From Flavobacterium praedii (lineage in GTDB: Bacteria; Bacteroidota; Bacteroidia; Flavobacteriales; Flavobacteriaceae), in the NCBI RefSeq assembly GCF_026810365.1, contig NZ_CP113948.1, positions 3,001,001 to 3,065,000 of the forward strand: 64,000 nucleotides of DNA, given 5' to 3'. Below, piece by piece: positions 45,605-56,041 of the stretch (within the stretch, counting starts at the first letter, position 1; every line of letters begins with the position of its first letter). Under the pieces are notes generated by a model that was given only the letters and a program-made list of their open reading frames with translations, was not told where the DNA came from and searched no databases. Made by a program: the position numbers and the translations under genes.

Positions 45605-46024
45605 TTATCTGATGTAAACTGAGATAGCGTTGCCTTGTCTTAACTTCAAATCGGTAAGTGTAAGATTAACAATATCATAAGTTGTAGTCACTCCATTTAT
45701 AACCGTTGTTAATTTACTATCTGGTCTAGAATATGTTCCTGACACAGTTGTTAGAGCACATGGGCTAACAGCAGAATCATAATCTCCAGATGTTAATGTA
45801 TTATCAATCTTTAGATTAAGATAATCATGATCACAACCGCTCGTGTTTTGTGGCGGATCTACCAATGTTTCAATACCATTAATATTGGTACCCACTTTGA
45901 CAATACTCCATTTTCCAGTTATTGGTGTTATCGTATCTCCTTTGTTTTCATCATTAGAATTACAAGACGTTGCAAATAATCCGATACTTAATGCTAATGC
46001 AAATAATATGCTTCTAGTTTTCAT
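45605..46024 (-). CDS. Lipocalin-like lipoprotein
   Basis: 139 residues, lipobox FATSC. The mature part starts with ITGKWSIVKVGTNINGIE, the lipocalin-like GxW motif, and has short strands ending in LTDLKLRQGNAISVYIR. It fits the small lipocalin-like domain family common in Flavobacteria. Likely outer-membrane or periplasmic; ligand unknown. Divergent from metG. Confidence 0.75.
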   Translation of the reverse strand: MKTRSILFALALSIGLFATSCNSNDENKGDTITPITGKWSIVKVGTNINGIETLVDPPQNTSGCDHDYLNLKIDNTLTSGDYDSAVSPCALTTVSGTYSRPDSKLTTVINGVTTTYDIVNLTLTDLKLRQGNAISVYIR

Positions 46025-46326
46025 GCTCTATTTATTTATAATTAATAATGGCTAAATTAGTTTTAGAGTGTATGAAAACTGTTATATAATTATTGATATA
46101 GTTTGCATTATTATTTCGAGAATTTAGAAATTACCACTCTCTCCAGTGAATAAAAATGACTTTTGTTCTTTCTCTAAAAAGAAAAAGATTACCTCATATA
46201 ATTTTATAAAACTAAGAGTTCAGTAAATATATTTGCAACGGATAGCAGGATTAGCTCCTAATCCTTCGATTTCGCTCAGTATGACAATAAATAATTGCTT
46301 ATTTTTGCAACAAATTAAACTGAATT
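46025..46326. repeat. Gene-free divergent region with a decayed copy of the GGATAGCGGG repeat (copy 3)
   Basis: The right half TTGCAACGGATAGCAGGATT (from 46233) matches copies 1 and 2. A candidate left half (CTCCAGTGAATAAAAATGAC, 46141-46190) is separated from it by about 42 extra nt and its hairpin pairs poorly. A CCTTCGATTTCGCTCAGTAT word follows (46263-46282), a common short repeat type. Confidence 0.55.
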
Positions 46327-48414
46327 ATGTTACAGAATCCAAAAAGATATACGATTACAGCGGCATTGCCTTATACGAACGGGCCTATACACATTGGTCA
46401 TTTGGCAGGGGTTTATGTGCCTTCGGACATTTATTCACGCTATTTGCGTTTACAGGGAAGAGACGTTTTGTTCGTTTGCGGAAGCGATGAACACGGTGTT
46501 GCGATTTCGATGAAAGCAAAAAAAGAAGGGATTACGCCACAGGAAGTAATTGATAAATACGATGGAATTATTAGAAAATCATTCTCTGATTTCGGAATTT
46601 CATTTGACAATTATTCCAGAACTTCGGCAAAAATTCATCACGATACCGCTTCGGAATTTTTTAGAACGCTATATGATAAAGGTGATTTTATTGAAGAAGT
46701 AACTGAGCAATTGTACGACGCCAAAGCGGATCAATTTTTGGCAGACCGTTTTGTGGTGGGAACTTGCCCTAAATGTGGCAACGAAGAAGCCTATGGAGAT
46801 CAATGCGAAAAATGTGGTTCTACGCTAAATGCAACCGACTTAATCAACCCAAAATCGACTATTACGGGTGAAACTCCTATATTGAAATCAACGAAACACT
46901 GGTTTTTACCTTTGGATCGTTATTCAGACTTTTTGAATGAATGGATACTTGTTGGACATAAAAACGACTGGAAACCGAATGTTTACGGACAAGTAAAATC
47001 TTGGATTGATGGTGGATTGGAGCCTCGTGCGGTAACCCGTGATTTGGATTGGGGAATTGACGTGCCAGTTGAAGGTGCCGAAGGAAAAAAATTATACGTG
47101 TGGTTTGATGCGCCAATTGGCTACATCTCATCGACCAAAGAATGGGCAGAGCGCGAAGGAAAAGAGTGGGAACCGTATTGGAAAGATCAAGATACGAAGC
47201 TGGTTCACTTCATTGGGAAAGACAATATTGTTTTTCACTGTGTGATTTTCCCAGCGATGCTAAAAGCCGAAGGAAGTTATATTTTGCCAGACAATGTTCC
47301 TGCAAATGAGTTCTTAAACTTGGAAGGAAACAAATTGTCGACTTCTAAAAACTGGGCCGTTTGGTTGCACGAATATTTAGAAGAATTTCCAAACCAACAG
47401 GATGTTTTGCGTTATGCATTAACATCAAACGCACCTGAGACTAAAGACAATGATTTTACTTGGAAAGATTTTCAGGCGAGAAATAACAATGAATTAGTAG
47501 CGATTTATGGTAATTTCATTAATCGTGTAGTGGTTTTGACCAACAAATATTATGAAGGTATCGTACCTCAACCAAGCCCCCTAACCCCCGAAGGGGGAAC
47601 TCCTAGCTTCACGGATTATGACAATGAAGTATTAACCGAGTTGAAAGCCTATCCAGCCGTGATTTCGAGTTCATTGGAAAGATACAGATTCCGTGAAGCT
47701 TTGGGCGAAATGATGAATGTAGCCCGTTTAGGAAACAAATATTTGGCAGACGAAGAGCCTTGGAAAATGGTCAAAACCGATCCAGCTCGCGTACAAACCC
47801 AAATGTATGTAGCCTTGCAAATTGCCGCAGCATTGAGTTCACTTTGTGAGCCTTTCTTGCCATTTACAGCGACAAAATTATCACGAATCTTAAAAATTGA
47901 ATCGCCATTAGACTGGAAAACGATTACAGACAGTTCTGATTTATTGCCTGCGGGTCACCAAATTGGAGAAGCTGAATTATTGTTCTCTAAAATTGAGGAC
48001 GAGGAAATTCAGAAACAAATAGACAAATTGGAAGCAACAAAAACTGCCAACAAAGCCGAGAATAAAGTTGCAGAACCTCAGAAAGACTTAATTCAGTTTG
48101 AGGATTTTGCCAAAATGGATATCCGTGTAGGAACCATTCTGGAAGCGGAGAAAATGCCAAAAGCCAACAAACTTTTGATTTTGAAAGTGGACACTGGAAT
48201 TGATGTTCGTACTATTGTTTCGGGAATCGCAGAGAGTTTTAAACCCGAAGATATCGTTGGAAAACGCGTAACGGTTCTTGTGAATTTAGCCCCAAGAAAT
48301 CTTCGCGGTGTAGAAAGTCAAGGAATGATTTTGATGACCACCAATGCCGAAGGAAAACTGGTTTTCGTAAATCCTGATGCAGATGGTGTTGGGAATGGGG
48401 AGACGATAAATTAA
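46327..48414 (+). CDS. metG: Methionine--tRNA ligase
   Basis: 695 residues. HIGH motif at 22-25 ([11 protein letters not shown]), zinc knuckle [18 protein letters not shown] near 145-162, KMSKS-type loop KLSTS (336-340), anticodon-binding helices, and a C-terminal tRNA-binding OB domain ([20 protein letters not shown] to the end). Residues about 415-428 ([14 protein letters not shown]) are encoded by a GC-rich palindrome found also in bioA, an in-frame repeat insertion at the start of the anticodon-binding domain. The enzyme must remain active since metG is essential. Confidence 0.97.
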   Translation: MLQNPKRYTITAALPYTNGPIHIGHLAGVYVPSDIYSRYLRLQGRDVLFVCGSDEHGVAISMKAKKEGITPQEVIDKYDGIIRKSFSDFGISFDNYSRTSAKIHHDTASEFFRTLYDKGDFIEEVTEQLYDAKADQFLADRFVVGTCPKCGNEEAYGDQCEKCGSTLNATDLINPKSTITGETPILKSTKHWFLPLDRYSDFLNEWILVGHKNDWKPNVYGQVKSWIDGGLEPRAVTRDLDWGIDVPVEGAEGKKLYVWFDAPIGYISSTKEWAEREGKEWEPYWKDQDTKLVHFIGKDNIVFHCVIFPAMLKAEGSYILPDNVPANEFLNLEGNKLSTSKNWAVWLHEYLEEFPNQQDVLRYALTSNAPETKDNDFTWKDFQARNNNELVAIYGNFINRVVVLTNKYYEGIVPQPSPLTPEGGTPSFTDYDNEVLTELKAYPAVISSSLERYRFREALGEMMNVARLGNKYLADEEPWKMVKTDPARVQTQMYVALQIAAALSSLCEPFLPFTATKLSRILKIESPLDWKTITDSSDLLPAGHQIGEAELLFSKIEDEEIQKQIDKLEATKTANKAENKVAEPQKDLIQFEDFAKMDIRVGTILEAEKMPKANKLLILKVDTGIDVRTIVSGIAESFKPEDIVGKRVTVLVNLAPRNLRGVESQGMILMTTNAEGKLVFVNPDADGVGNGETIN
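47575..47607. repeat. GC-rich palindrome inserted in frame in metG
   Basis: AGCCCCCTAACCCCCGAAGG followed by GGGAACTCCTAGC. CCCCC-GAA-GGGGG is a perfect hairpin. It is far more GC-rich than its surroundings and matches the bioA 5' end (1801-1821). Confidence 0.75.
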
Positions 48415-48428
48415 AAAAATACATCACA

Positions 48429-48480
48429 ACCCTTTCAGAGTTAAAAACTCTGAAAGGGTTAAATACTCTGAAAGGGTTAA
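48429..48480 (+). terminator. Hairpin after metG, partly duplicated
   Basis: AACCCTTTCAGAGTT pairs with AACTCTGAAAGGGTT; the right arm is then repeated once more (ACTCTGAAAGGGTT). It resembles 21442-21474. No T-run follows, so it may be a repeat more than a terminator. Confidence 0.6.
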
Positions 48481-48491
48481 ATACAACTAAA

Positions 48492-49181
48492 ATGAACCTA
48501 AAAGTAATTGCTTTCGACGCCGATGACACCTTGTGGATCAACGAAACGTATTTTGATGAAACCGAGAAAAAATTCTGTGGTTTGATGGAAGATTACTTGT
48601 CACATCAGGGAATTTCGAAGGAACTTTTTAAAATTGAAATCGATAATCTCAAATTGTACGGTTACGGAATCAAAGGCTATATTCTTTCGATGATCGAGGC
48701 GGCGATGAAAATTTCGAACAATACCATTCCGATTGAAATAATTGAAAAAATTATTCAGTATGGAAAAGAGTTGTTAGAAAAACCGGTGATTTTATTAGAC
48801 GGCGTTGAGGAAACTCTACAAGCCTTACATGGGAAATACAAATTGGTCGTTGCCACCAAAGGCGATTTATTGGACCAACGCCGAAAACTGCACAATTCGG
48901 GTTTGGGGCATTATTTTCATCATATTGAGGTGATGTCAGACAAGCAAGAAGTAGATTATTCGGATTTGATCAAACGCTTGGAGATTCAATCAAAGGAATT
49001 TTTTATGATTGGAAATTCTTTAAAATCAGATGTTTTACCTGTTTTGGCAATTGGCGGATACGCAGTACATATTCCGTTTCACACCACTTGGGCTCATGAA
49101 AAAATTGACCATAAAGTAGAACATAAAAACTTTCAGGCCTTCGAAAAAATAACAGAAGTCTTACAATTATTAGACGTTTAA
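48492..49181 (+). CDS. HAD-superfamily hydrolase
   Basis: 229 residues. Motif I FDADDTLW (nucleophile Asp9, acid Asp11), motif II in VVATKGD, motif III Lys region and motif IV MIGNSLKSDVLPVLAIGG. Cap of the YjjG/type C1 sort (helical, 20-100). Most likely a small-molecule phosphatase. Lies behind metG, separated by a hairpin repeat. Confidence 0.88.
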   Translation: MNLKVIAFDADDTLWINETYFDETEKKFCGLMEDYLSHQGISKELFKIEIDNLKLYGYGIKGYILSMIEAAMKISNNTIPIEIIEKIIQYGKELLEKPVILLDGVEETLQALHGKYKLVVATKGDLLDQRRKLHNSGLGHYFHHIEVMSDKQEVDYSDLIKRLEIQSKEFFMIGNSLKSDVLPVLAIGGYAVHIPFHTTWAHEKIDHKVEHKNFQAFEKITEVLQLLDV

Positions 49182-49315
49182 AAATCGTTTTTTTAATCTT
49201 TTGAACCTAGTTAAAATGCTTTTTATTTAGTATTTTAGCTAGGTTTTAAATTTAGGCCTATTTCGGTAAAAAAGTTTGCACAACTATCCCATTGAACTCA
49301 AATAAACACTAAAAA

Positions 49316-49945
49316 ATGAAAACGATTTTAGACCTAGACAATTGGAATAGAAAAGAACATTTCCTTTTCTTTAAACAAATGCAAGAACCTTTCTTTGGTG
49401 TTACAGTTGATATAGATTGTTCGAAAGCATACATAAATTCTAAATTTTTAAACACTTCCTTTTTTATTTATTATTTACACAAAACCCTAACCGCCGTCAA
49501 TGCTTTTGAGAATTTTAGATACCGAATTTTAAATACCCATGTCTACATTCATGATCGAATTGATGGATCAGCAACCATAAGTAGGGCTGATGGTACTTTT
49601 GGATTCTCTTTAATTGAATACCATCCCGATTATCAAATTTTTGAAGAAACCGCATTGGCAGAAATTGAACGCATTCAAAATACAACTGGTTTATTTACCC
49701 GTGAATTTAATGGTGAAAACCTGATTCACTTTTCGGCCATACCTTGGTTAAAATTCACATCCCTTTCTCACGCTCGCAGCATGACTTTCCCAGACAGTTG
49801 CCCAAAAATATCTTTTGGTAAAATGACAATTGACCAAAATGGCAAAAGAACCATGCCGATGTCTATTCATGTGCATCATGGATTGATGGATGCCATGCAT
49901 GTAGGGCAAATGGTAGATTATTTCCAAGAAATAATGAATCAATAA
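49316..49945 (+). CDS. Chloramphenicol-acetyltransferase-fold protein
   Basis: 209 residues, matching CAT in length and order: NRKEHFLFFKQMQEPFFGVTVDID, FFIYYLHKTLTAVNAFENFRYRI, RADGTFGFSLIEY and PKISFGKMTIDQNGKRTMPMSIHVHHGLMDAMHVG. The His-His (187-188) and Asp192 of the catalytic loop are kept, but the usual HHAVCDG Gly is Ala. Chromosomal CAT-fold proteins of this type are common in Bacteroidota; the natural acceptor is unknown and resistance should not be assumed. Confidence 0.85.
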   Translation: MKTILDLDNWNRKEHFLFFKQMQEPFFGVTVDIDCSKAYINSKFLNTSFFIYYLHKTLTAVNAFENFRYRILNTHVYIHDRIDGSATISRADGTFGFSLIEYHPDYQIFEETALAEIERIQNTTGLFTREFNGENLIHFSAIPWLKFTSLSHARSMTFPDSCPKISFGKMTIDQNGKRTMPMSIHVHHGLMDAMHVGQMVDYFQEIMNQ

Positions 49946-49998
49946 ATTCTATTGATAGAAATGGAATCCCTATTTTTGGATCTATTTTAAACGAACTT

Positions 49999-51417
49999 AT
50001 GAAGAAAATCATTCTTTTTTTGATTCTAAGCCAATACAACCTGCTATTTAGCCAAACTATATTGGCCACTTATCCATTGGAACTCAAAAAATCCAAAGAA
50101 TACAAACAAATTGTAAATGCCGAAAATACAAGTACACACGATGTATTTGTGTTTGCTTCCGACAAAGAAACGGTTACGATCCTAAAGTACAATAGCGCTT
50201 TGTTTCTTACCCATCAATATTCGCTTCCAAGACCCGATTTAACCTATAAACTAATAACAGGTTATAGTTTTAATGCCGAAGGAAACCCTACTCTTTATTG
50301 GTCATCTGAAGATTTAAAAAAAATAATGGCCGTACAATATGATCTCAATTCTAAAACCACTGTGGCAATTTTGAATTATGACCTTCCTTTTCACAAGGAA
50401 TCGATTGTCTGCCAATTTCAAGAGAACAATACTTTTTATATCCTTTCGGAAAAAGATTCAGAACAAAAAATGGTTCTGTATGTTTTTGAAGATGGTAAAA
50501 AAGAAGAAAAAATACTGGATTTCACTTCTTTTAAATTTCAAAATAAGAATACCGAAGTCTTAACAATGAATCAGATACTAGAAGTTTGTCCCATTGAAAA
50601 AATGGAAACCAATCAGTTCAATCCATTGTTCAAAGGCACTCAAAAAACAAAACTGTATGTTTTGAAAAACCGATTACTCCTCACTTTTGATCATAATTTT
50701 AAGGAAACTCAAACCTTTGATATTGATTTAACCACTTTTTTAATTCAGGAAAAAAGGTTTTTGAAACCAGCCACCAAAAAACAAACAGGAGTGTCTAATT
50801 CGTTTTATCACGAAAAAAAAATGTATCAAATTACCGCCAACGAAGATGAATTACTTTTTGAGATAAAGAAATATCAATCTGGCGAGAGTATTAAAAGCAT
50901 TACTGTTTCAAAAACAGATACTATTTCCTTTAAAAACTCGCGTTTATGGATTCAAATGAATGGCCAAAAACCAAGAGAACTAAAAAACACAGCTAAGTTC
51001 CTGCAACGAATGTTGTTTTTGAATGTTGGATTATCGGTTTACAAAACGCCTAAAGCTATTTTAATTACACTAGGAGGAACAAACGACGGTCAAAGCAATT
51101 ACGACCTCTCAACAGGAATTAACGCCGCTATATCAGGTAATTTTACCGATGTTGCTTATGACTTGCTAAATTATTCTGGCCCAACAACAGTTTATTTTGA
51201 AAGTGTATTCGACAAAAAGCTAGAACATAGCGCACAAGAACAAGATCCGCTTGCTGTAGATTTTATTTCTCGTTTTGAGGAAGAGCATTCAGAAGTAAGT
51301 TTACCAAGTATCATCAGATTCAAAAACTATTACATTTTGGGATATTATGATTCCTACGCCAAACAGTATACTATGCGGAAATTTACAGATGGTTTTGATC
51401 GTTTGAATACTTTCTAA
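49999..51417 (+). CDS. Secreted protein of unknown function
   Basis: 472 residues with signal peptide MKKIILFLILSQYNLLFSQ. The body is beta-rich with repeated patterns (DVFVFASDKETVTILKY, NTFYILSEKDSEQKMVLYVFED, TQTFDIDLTTFLIQ), suggesting a propeller-like fold. No enzyme motif, anchor or sorting domain. I do not recognise the family. Shares a bidirectional terminator with the M16 gene. Confidence 0.65.
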   Translation: MKKIILFLILSQYNLLFSQTILATYPLELKKSKEYKQIVNAENTSTHDVFVFASDKETVTILKYNSALFLTHQYSLPRPDLTYKLITGYSFNAEGNPTLYWSSEDLKKIMAVQYDLNSKTTVAILNYDLPFHKESIVCQFQENNTFYILSEKDSEQKMVLYVFEDGKKEEKILDFTSFKFQNKNTEVLTMNQILEVCPIEKMETNQFNPLFKGTQKTKLYVLKNRLLLTFDHNFKETQTFDIDLTTFLIQEKRFLKPATKKQTGVSNSFYHEKKMYQITANEDELLFEIKKYQSGESIKSITVSKTDTISFKNSRLWIQMNGQKPRELKNTAKFLQRMLFLNVGLSVYKTPKAILITLGGTNDGQSNYDLSTGINAAISGNFTDVAYDLLNYSGPTTVYFESVFDKKLEHSAQEQDPLAVDFISRFEEEHSEVSLPSIIRFKNYYILGYYDSYAKQYTMRKFTDGFDRLNTF

Positions 51418-51459
51418 AAAAAGGCTGTTCGAAAAACACTTTCCGCACAGCCTTTTTTT
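51416..51459. terminator. Bidirectional terminator between the secreted unknown and the M16 peptidase
   Basis: AAAAAAAGGCTGT pairs with ACAGCCTTTTTTT around an 18-nt loop, T-runs in both directions. Confidence 0.85.
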
Positions 51460-51481
51460 TGTATTCTAATCAACAATCTAT

Positions 51482-54310
51482 TTAGTTCTTCGGATTTAAC
51501 ACTATCGGTTTCCCAAAACCTAATTCTTCTAATTTTTGCAATTGCGTTGCTGCATCGCCCACTACCAGATAAATCATTTGATTGGCATCAAGATATTTTT
51601 CAGCCAATTTTTTTATATCCGAAACGGTTGTGTTTTTGGTTTCAATTTCTTGCTTTTGAACATAATTGTTTGGATAGTTGTAATTGCATATTTCGTTTAA
51701 CATACTAAGCTTAGCATCCAAAGTTTCAAAAGCGCGTGCATTACTCTTAATCAAATATCCTTGAGTAATTTCTAAATCATTGGCATTAAAATTTTTGCCA
51801 TAATTCTCTAGAATTGTTTTTATTAATTGAAGTGCTTCAAAAGTAATATTGGTACGCACATTGCTATTTATTGAAAATAGCGCTTTATTTGCAGTACCAT
51901 CAAAACTGGAACTAATACCATACGTATAACCTTTTTCCTCTCGCAATTGCTGTAACAGTTGAGAGGCAAATCCGCCACCACCTAATCGATAATTCAATAC
52001 ATTGGCTAAATGATATTCGGAATCAGTAGCCTTCAATGCAACAGATCCTATTCGAACTGCTGATTGTTTGGCGCCAGGAACATCATAAAAATACACAACA
52101 GACTTCGTTGGTTTGGCTGGCATCACAGGAGAAGGAATTGTTACTTTTTTTGTAGCCCAGTTTTTATTCAAATGGTCTAAAGCAGCCAAAACATTTTTCA
52201 TAGGAACAGCACCCACAATTTGAAAATTAGTAACTGAGGGAGAAAGATTTTTATTGTAAAAATCCTTTAAATCTTCGATTGTAATGGTACCAACAGTTTG
52301 TTCTGTTCCCATTAGAGCATTCGAAAATGGACTTTCTGAACCAAAAACTAATTTTCGGAATTGATTTCTGGCAATACTATTCGGATCAGCATTTTGCTCC
52401 TTAATTTGACTTAAAGTACTTTGTTTAATCAAATCAAATTCCGTTTGATCCCAACGAGGCTGCGTAATAATCTCATCTACTAATTGCATCGTTTTTTCAA
52501 AATTTTTCGCCAATGAAGTACCTGAAATTACAATATCTTCATCGGTAGCATTCACATTAATGGTTGCTCCTAAAATTGCAATAGCATTTTCTAATTCTTG
52601 TGCCGTTTTGTTTTGGGTTCCTTTGGTCATCAAATCGGCCAAAAGATTTGAAACACCTATTTTATCTTTATTCTCAAGTAGTAAAGCCCCTTTTAATTGC
52701 ATCTGAAACTGAACCAAAGGAACTTCGTTATTCTCTATTCCATAAAGTTGAATCCCTGAAGAGAGTTGCTTTTTCCAAACAGCTGGCGCTTTTACAGTGG
52801 GATTTTCTCCATAAGGCGGTTCTTGACTGCGATCAAAACTAGAGGGTGTCTTTGGATAGCTTGCTTTTACACTTGCATCAAATGAATCTTCTTTATCGGC
52901 TGTAATTTTCTCTTCTACGATGTCAGCCAATATAGCGTTTTGCAATACTAAATGGGTTTGGTTTTTTGGAACAAAACTAGATGCCACAAAATATTTTCCT
53001 TTGATGTATTTTTGATACACTCGCATCACATCTTCAATTTTAACTGACTGAATGTTCTTGATATCCTGATTAATAAAACTTGGCGATCCGGTATAAATGG
53101 TATATTGTGCCAGTTGAAATCCTTTACCCAAAACACTGGACAGATTGGTATAAAAATCGGTTTCTTGTTTGGCTTTAATACGATCCAGATCTTCTTGAGA
53201 AATGCCTTCCTTTTCGAATCTTGAGAAACCTTCTTCAATACCATTTAAAACTAAATTTAAATCTTTATTTTCGAAAGCACGAACACTAAGCATATATTGC
53301 CCCGCTATTTCTGAATTGTACTGGTATAATGATACTTTATCTGTCAATTTTTTATCTTCTACCAAAACTTGATACAAAGGCGCCTTTTTTCCTTTAGACA
53401 AATAAGTTGCCAATACTTCTAAAGCATAACTATCCGGATGAAATTCGTAAACAGTAGGCCAAGCCAATGTTAATTGTGGTAAGCGAGCAAAATTATCTTC
53501 ATAATAATACTTTTTGGTTGCTGACAAAACAACTTCTTGTTTAGCAACTTTCGGAATTTCGTTTCCACGTTTGATTTCTCCAAAATATTTTTCAATCCAG
53601 ATTTTGGCTTGTTTCACATCAAAATCACCCGCAATTGTAAGTGTTACATTATTTGGCACATACCATTTATTGTAAAAACTCTTAACGTCTTCTATAGTAG
53701 CATTTTGCAAATCTTCCAAAGAACCGATAACTTCCCAATTATAGGGATGAGTTGTAGGGTATAAATTTTTATTGATTACCGCAAAATTGTGTCCATAAGG
53801 TCGGTTGTCATAGGATTGTCTTTTTTCGTTTTTTACAACTTGCTTTTCTTTGGATAAAACAGGTTCTGTAACTGTATTGATAAAAAAGCCTAATTTATCG
53901 GCTTCGGCCCAAATCATTTTTTCTAAAGCGTCATTTGGAACGGTTTGAAAATAATTGGTTCGATCTCTACTTGTAGAACCATTGGCTCCTTCACCACCGA
54001 TTTTGGCACTCATTTTATCCAATCCACCTTTACCGAGGTTTTCGGATTCTAAAAAAAGTAAATGTTCAAACAAATGAGCAAAACCAGTTCTTCCCGGAAT
54101 TTCCCTAGCAGAACCCACATGACTGGTAAGCGCCACAGCGACCACTGGATCTGACTTGTCAATATGTAAAATAACATGCAAACCATTGTTTAATGAATAT
54201 TCTTCAAAAGGAACTTCAAATTCAGATTTTAAATTCGGTTTGTTTTGGGCTTGAATATTAGAAATACTCAAAAGAAGCATTGGAAGTAGAAGGCAGAAGG
54301 TTGATTTCAT
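51482..54310 (-). CDS. M16-family zinc peptidase, two-unit form
   Basis: 942 residues with signal peptide (MKSTFCLLLPMLLLSISNIQ-AQ). First M16 unit has the inverted zinc motif HLFEH (79-83); the matching Glu lies further on near EKQVVKNEKRQS. The second unit (about 510-940) lacks HxxEH but keeps the LRLGGGGFASQLLQQLREEKGYTYG-type segment, as in pitrilysin-like tandem proteins where the second half closes the chamber. Periplasmic degradation of peptides is likely. Confidence 0.92.
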   Translation of the reverse strand: MKSTFCLLLPMLLLSISNIQAQNKPNLKSEFEVPFEEYSLNNGLHVILHIDKSDPVVAVALTSHVGSAREIPGRTGFAHLFEHLLFLESENLGKGGLDKMSAKIGGEGANGSTSRDRTNYFQTVPNDALEKMIWAEADKLGFFINTVTEPVLSKEKQVVKNEKRQSYDNRPYGHNFAVINKNLYPTTHPYNWEVIGSLEDLQNATIEDVKSFYNKWYVPNNVTLTIAGDFDVKQAKIWIEKYFGEIKRGNEIPKVAKQEVVLSATKKYYYEDNFARLPQLTLAWPTVYEFHPDSYALEVLATYLSKGKKAPLYQVLVEDKKLTDKVSLYQYNSEIAGQYMLSVRAFENKDLNLVLNGIEEGFSRFEKEGISQEDLDRIKAKQETDFYTNLSSVLGKGFQLAQYTIYTGSPSFINQDIKNIQSVKIEDVMRVYQKYIKGKYFVASSFVPKNQTHLVLQNAILADIVEEKITADKEDSFDASVKASYPKTPSSFDRSQEPPYGENPTVKAPAVWKKQLSSGIQLYGIENNEVPLVQFQMQLKGALLLENKDKIGVSNLLADLMTKGTQNKTAQELENAIAILGATINVNATDEDIVISGTSLAKNFEKTMQLVDEIITQPRWDQTEFDLIKQSTLSQIKEQNADPNSIARNQFRKLVFGSESPFSNALMGTEQTVGTITIEDLKDFYNKNLSPSVTNFQIVGAVPMKNVLAALDHLNKNWATKKVTIPSPVMPAKPTKSVVYFYDVPGAKQSAVRIGSVALKATDSEYHLANVLNYRLGGGGFASQLLQQLREEKGYTYGISSSFDGTANKALFSINSNVRTNITFEALQLIKTILENYGKNFNANDLEITQGYLIKSNARAFETLDAKLSMLNEICNYNYPNNYVQKQEIETKNTTVSDIKKLAEKYLDANQMIYLVVGDAATQLQKLEELGFGKPIVLNPKN

Positions 54311-54446
54311 TTAAATTAACACTAATTAGATTGTAGCTTTTTTAGGAATCTAAGATAAGTATTAAACCTAATTTTTGCATAAGAAATCTACTTTATCTGG
54401 ATTCTAAGGCTGAATCTGGGTTAAAATGAATTTCGATTGTAAAAAA

Positions 54447-54480
54447 ATATGGATTGTAAAAAAGAATTTACAATCCATAT
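54447..54480 (-). terminator. Terminator of the GCS2-like ligase gene
   Basis: ATATGGATTGTAAA pairs perfectly with TTTACAATCCATAT (14 bp, six-base loop), followed on the minus strand by seven T. Confidence 0.9.
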
Positions 54481-54499
54481 TCATCTAATCAACAGTATA

Positions 54500-56041
54500 T
54501 TAATTCTCGCTAAATGTTGCTATTTGTTGCAAATGTTGCTCAATTTGGTATTTATTGAAGTTATTCCATTTTGGAGGAAAATTATTTTTTTGTCCACACA
54601 TCAAATCCAAGCACACATTATTGTCTTTGTATTTGTGATGTAAAACTTCTACTATTTTAAAGAAAAATTCATCCAACAATAGGATTGCTTCAAATTCAGC
54701 TTTTAGAACCGTATAATTAGTTTGTGATGCATCTATCAGCTGCAATAAATCAATAACTTCTTTCTTCTCGTCTGCATTAATTTCTGTCAAGTATCCGTAT
54801 TTTAAGCTTTTGAAAACCAAATTATTCCACACCACACTATCATGACCCCAAGTTACATTGGGTAAATTCAATGCATGCTCACAGATTAAAATAATGGCAA
54901 AAAGCACATCGTTTAAATAACTCGCTGGAAATTCATCAAAACTTCTAAACTCAAAACCGCTTTGATACATTTTTTCCTGATTAAAATCAAGTCCCACTTC
55001 GGCAAGCAATTCATATTCCATTTCCAATTCAATTTGATCGCGCCACCAAATATTATCTTCTTTTTCAAACTTTAGCAGTTTTCTAAAATCATCCACTTTG
55101 TAGGTTAAAATTTTCCCTTTCGGCATGGCTTTGTTATAAGTGCCCACACCAATGTAACGCGACATCGCATTGCGCATGGAACCCAAAGTGAATTTTTTGT
55201 TCAAATCATACTTCGTACTAATTACACCCATAATGTCAGGACTCCCTAAAGTAGTGATAAAGAAGGGCTCAAACCATTGCAGTAAATAGATAGCATTTGC
55301 ATGTTTTTCCTCAAAATCTTTATAATCTACAATCCTGCTATGCTCTGTTATCGTTGGTAAAGTAATGTGAAAATGATAGGTTCCGTTATTGAACAAAACC
55401 AGATTTTCTTGATTGGTCATGAACATATTAAGTCCATTGTTATACTCTGGAAAATTCAATTTTTCTTTGATCAAAGCCGATTCATTGATAGTGTCTAGGA
55501 ACAATTTTTTGGTTGCTTTCAATTCGTCACAAGACTCGGAAATAGTACGATTTTCAAAATATTTAGTTACAAATTCTATTGAATCACCATCAAAGTGTAC
55601 CGATCCCATCGTTTTATTTCTTTGGGTAATCATACTTTGAATATTGTAAGGTTGGTCCTCAAGGAAAAGTTCCATAATTGATTTTCCTAGATATTCGGGA
55701 TTTTCAAGAGGTTGTGCGCTCACCTCAGCAGTTTCTGTATCAACAAATGGTTTTACTGGCGACAACATTTTGTGCTGATAGTTGATATCTAATTTTTCTA
55801 GCGAATGACTATTAATCATTCGACTAACTTTGTAATTTTCATTTTTATAAAAAGCAGATTGCAACATTGGAGCTAAACTCTCCGGTTTGTAACATTTTCT
55901 ATAATCAATACTGTATTTCTCAAAACCAATTTTTTCTTGTATAAACGCACCAGAAACTATAAGAGATTCTTCAAATTGCATGTAGGTTTCGTTTTCCAAT
56001 CCAATTCCCCAATACTTTTTTTGTGTCTGATTGTCTTTCAT
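54500..56041 (-). CDS. GCS2-like carboxylate-amine ligase family protein
   Basis: 513 residues, no signal peptide. The strand WGIGLENETYMQFE (11-24) parallels the GxExE metal-binding start of glutamate-cysteine ligase relatives; NNGTYHFHITLPT (218-230), WFEPFFITTLGSPDIMG (256-272), SRYIGVGTY (294-302) and GFEFRSFDEFP (362-372) follow in the order expected for that fold. Such enzymes form an amide bond from a carboxylate and an amine using ATP. It is not a standard GshA or YbdK in sequence. A papain-like amidase gene lies upstream on the same strand. Confidence 0.6.
   Translation of the reverse strand: MKDNQTQKKYWGIGLENETYMQFEESLIVSGAFIQEKIGFEKYSIDYRKCYKPESLAPMLQSAFYKNENYKVSRMINSHSLEKLDINYQHKMLSPVKPFVDTETAEVSAQPLENPEYLGKSIMELFLEDQPYNIQSMITQRNKTMGSVHFDGDSIEFVTKYFENRTISESCDELKATKKLFLDTINESALIKEKLNFPEYNNGLNMFMTNQENLVLFNNGTYHFHITLPTITEHSRIVDYKDFEEKHANAIYLLQWFEPFFITTLGSPDIMGVISTKYDLNKKFTLGSMRNAMSRYIGVGTYNKAMPKGKILTYKVDDFRKLLKFEKEDNIWWRDQIELEMEYELLAEVGLDFNQEKMYQSGFEFRSFDEFPASYLNDVLFAIILICEHALNLPNVTWGHDSVVWNNLVFKSLKYGYLTEINADEKKEVIDLLQLIDASQTNYTVLKAEFEAILLLDEFFFKIVEVLHHKYKDNNVCLDLMCGQKNNFPPKWNNFNKYQIEQHLQQIATFSEN

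Noticed and set aside
46233..46490. 85-residue plus-strand frame before metG
   Set aside because: It runs through a decayed repeat and then overlaps metG in another frame.
49316..49945. Chloramphenicol resistance gene
   Set aside because: Fold matches but the catalytic loop differs and the context is housekeeping; no mobile element nearby.
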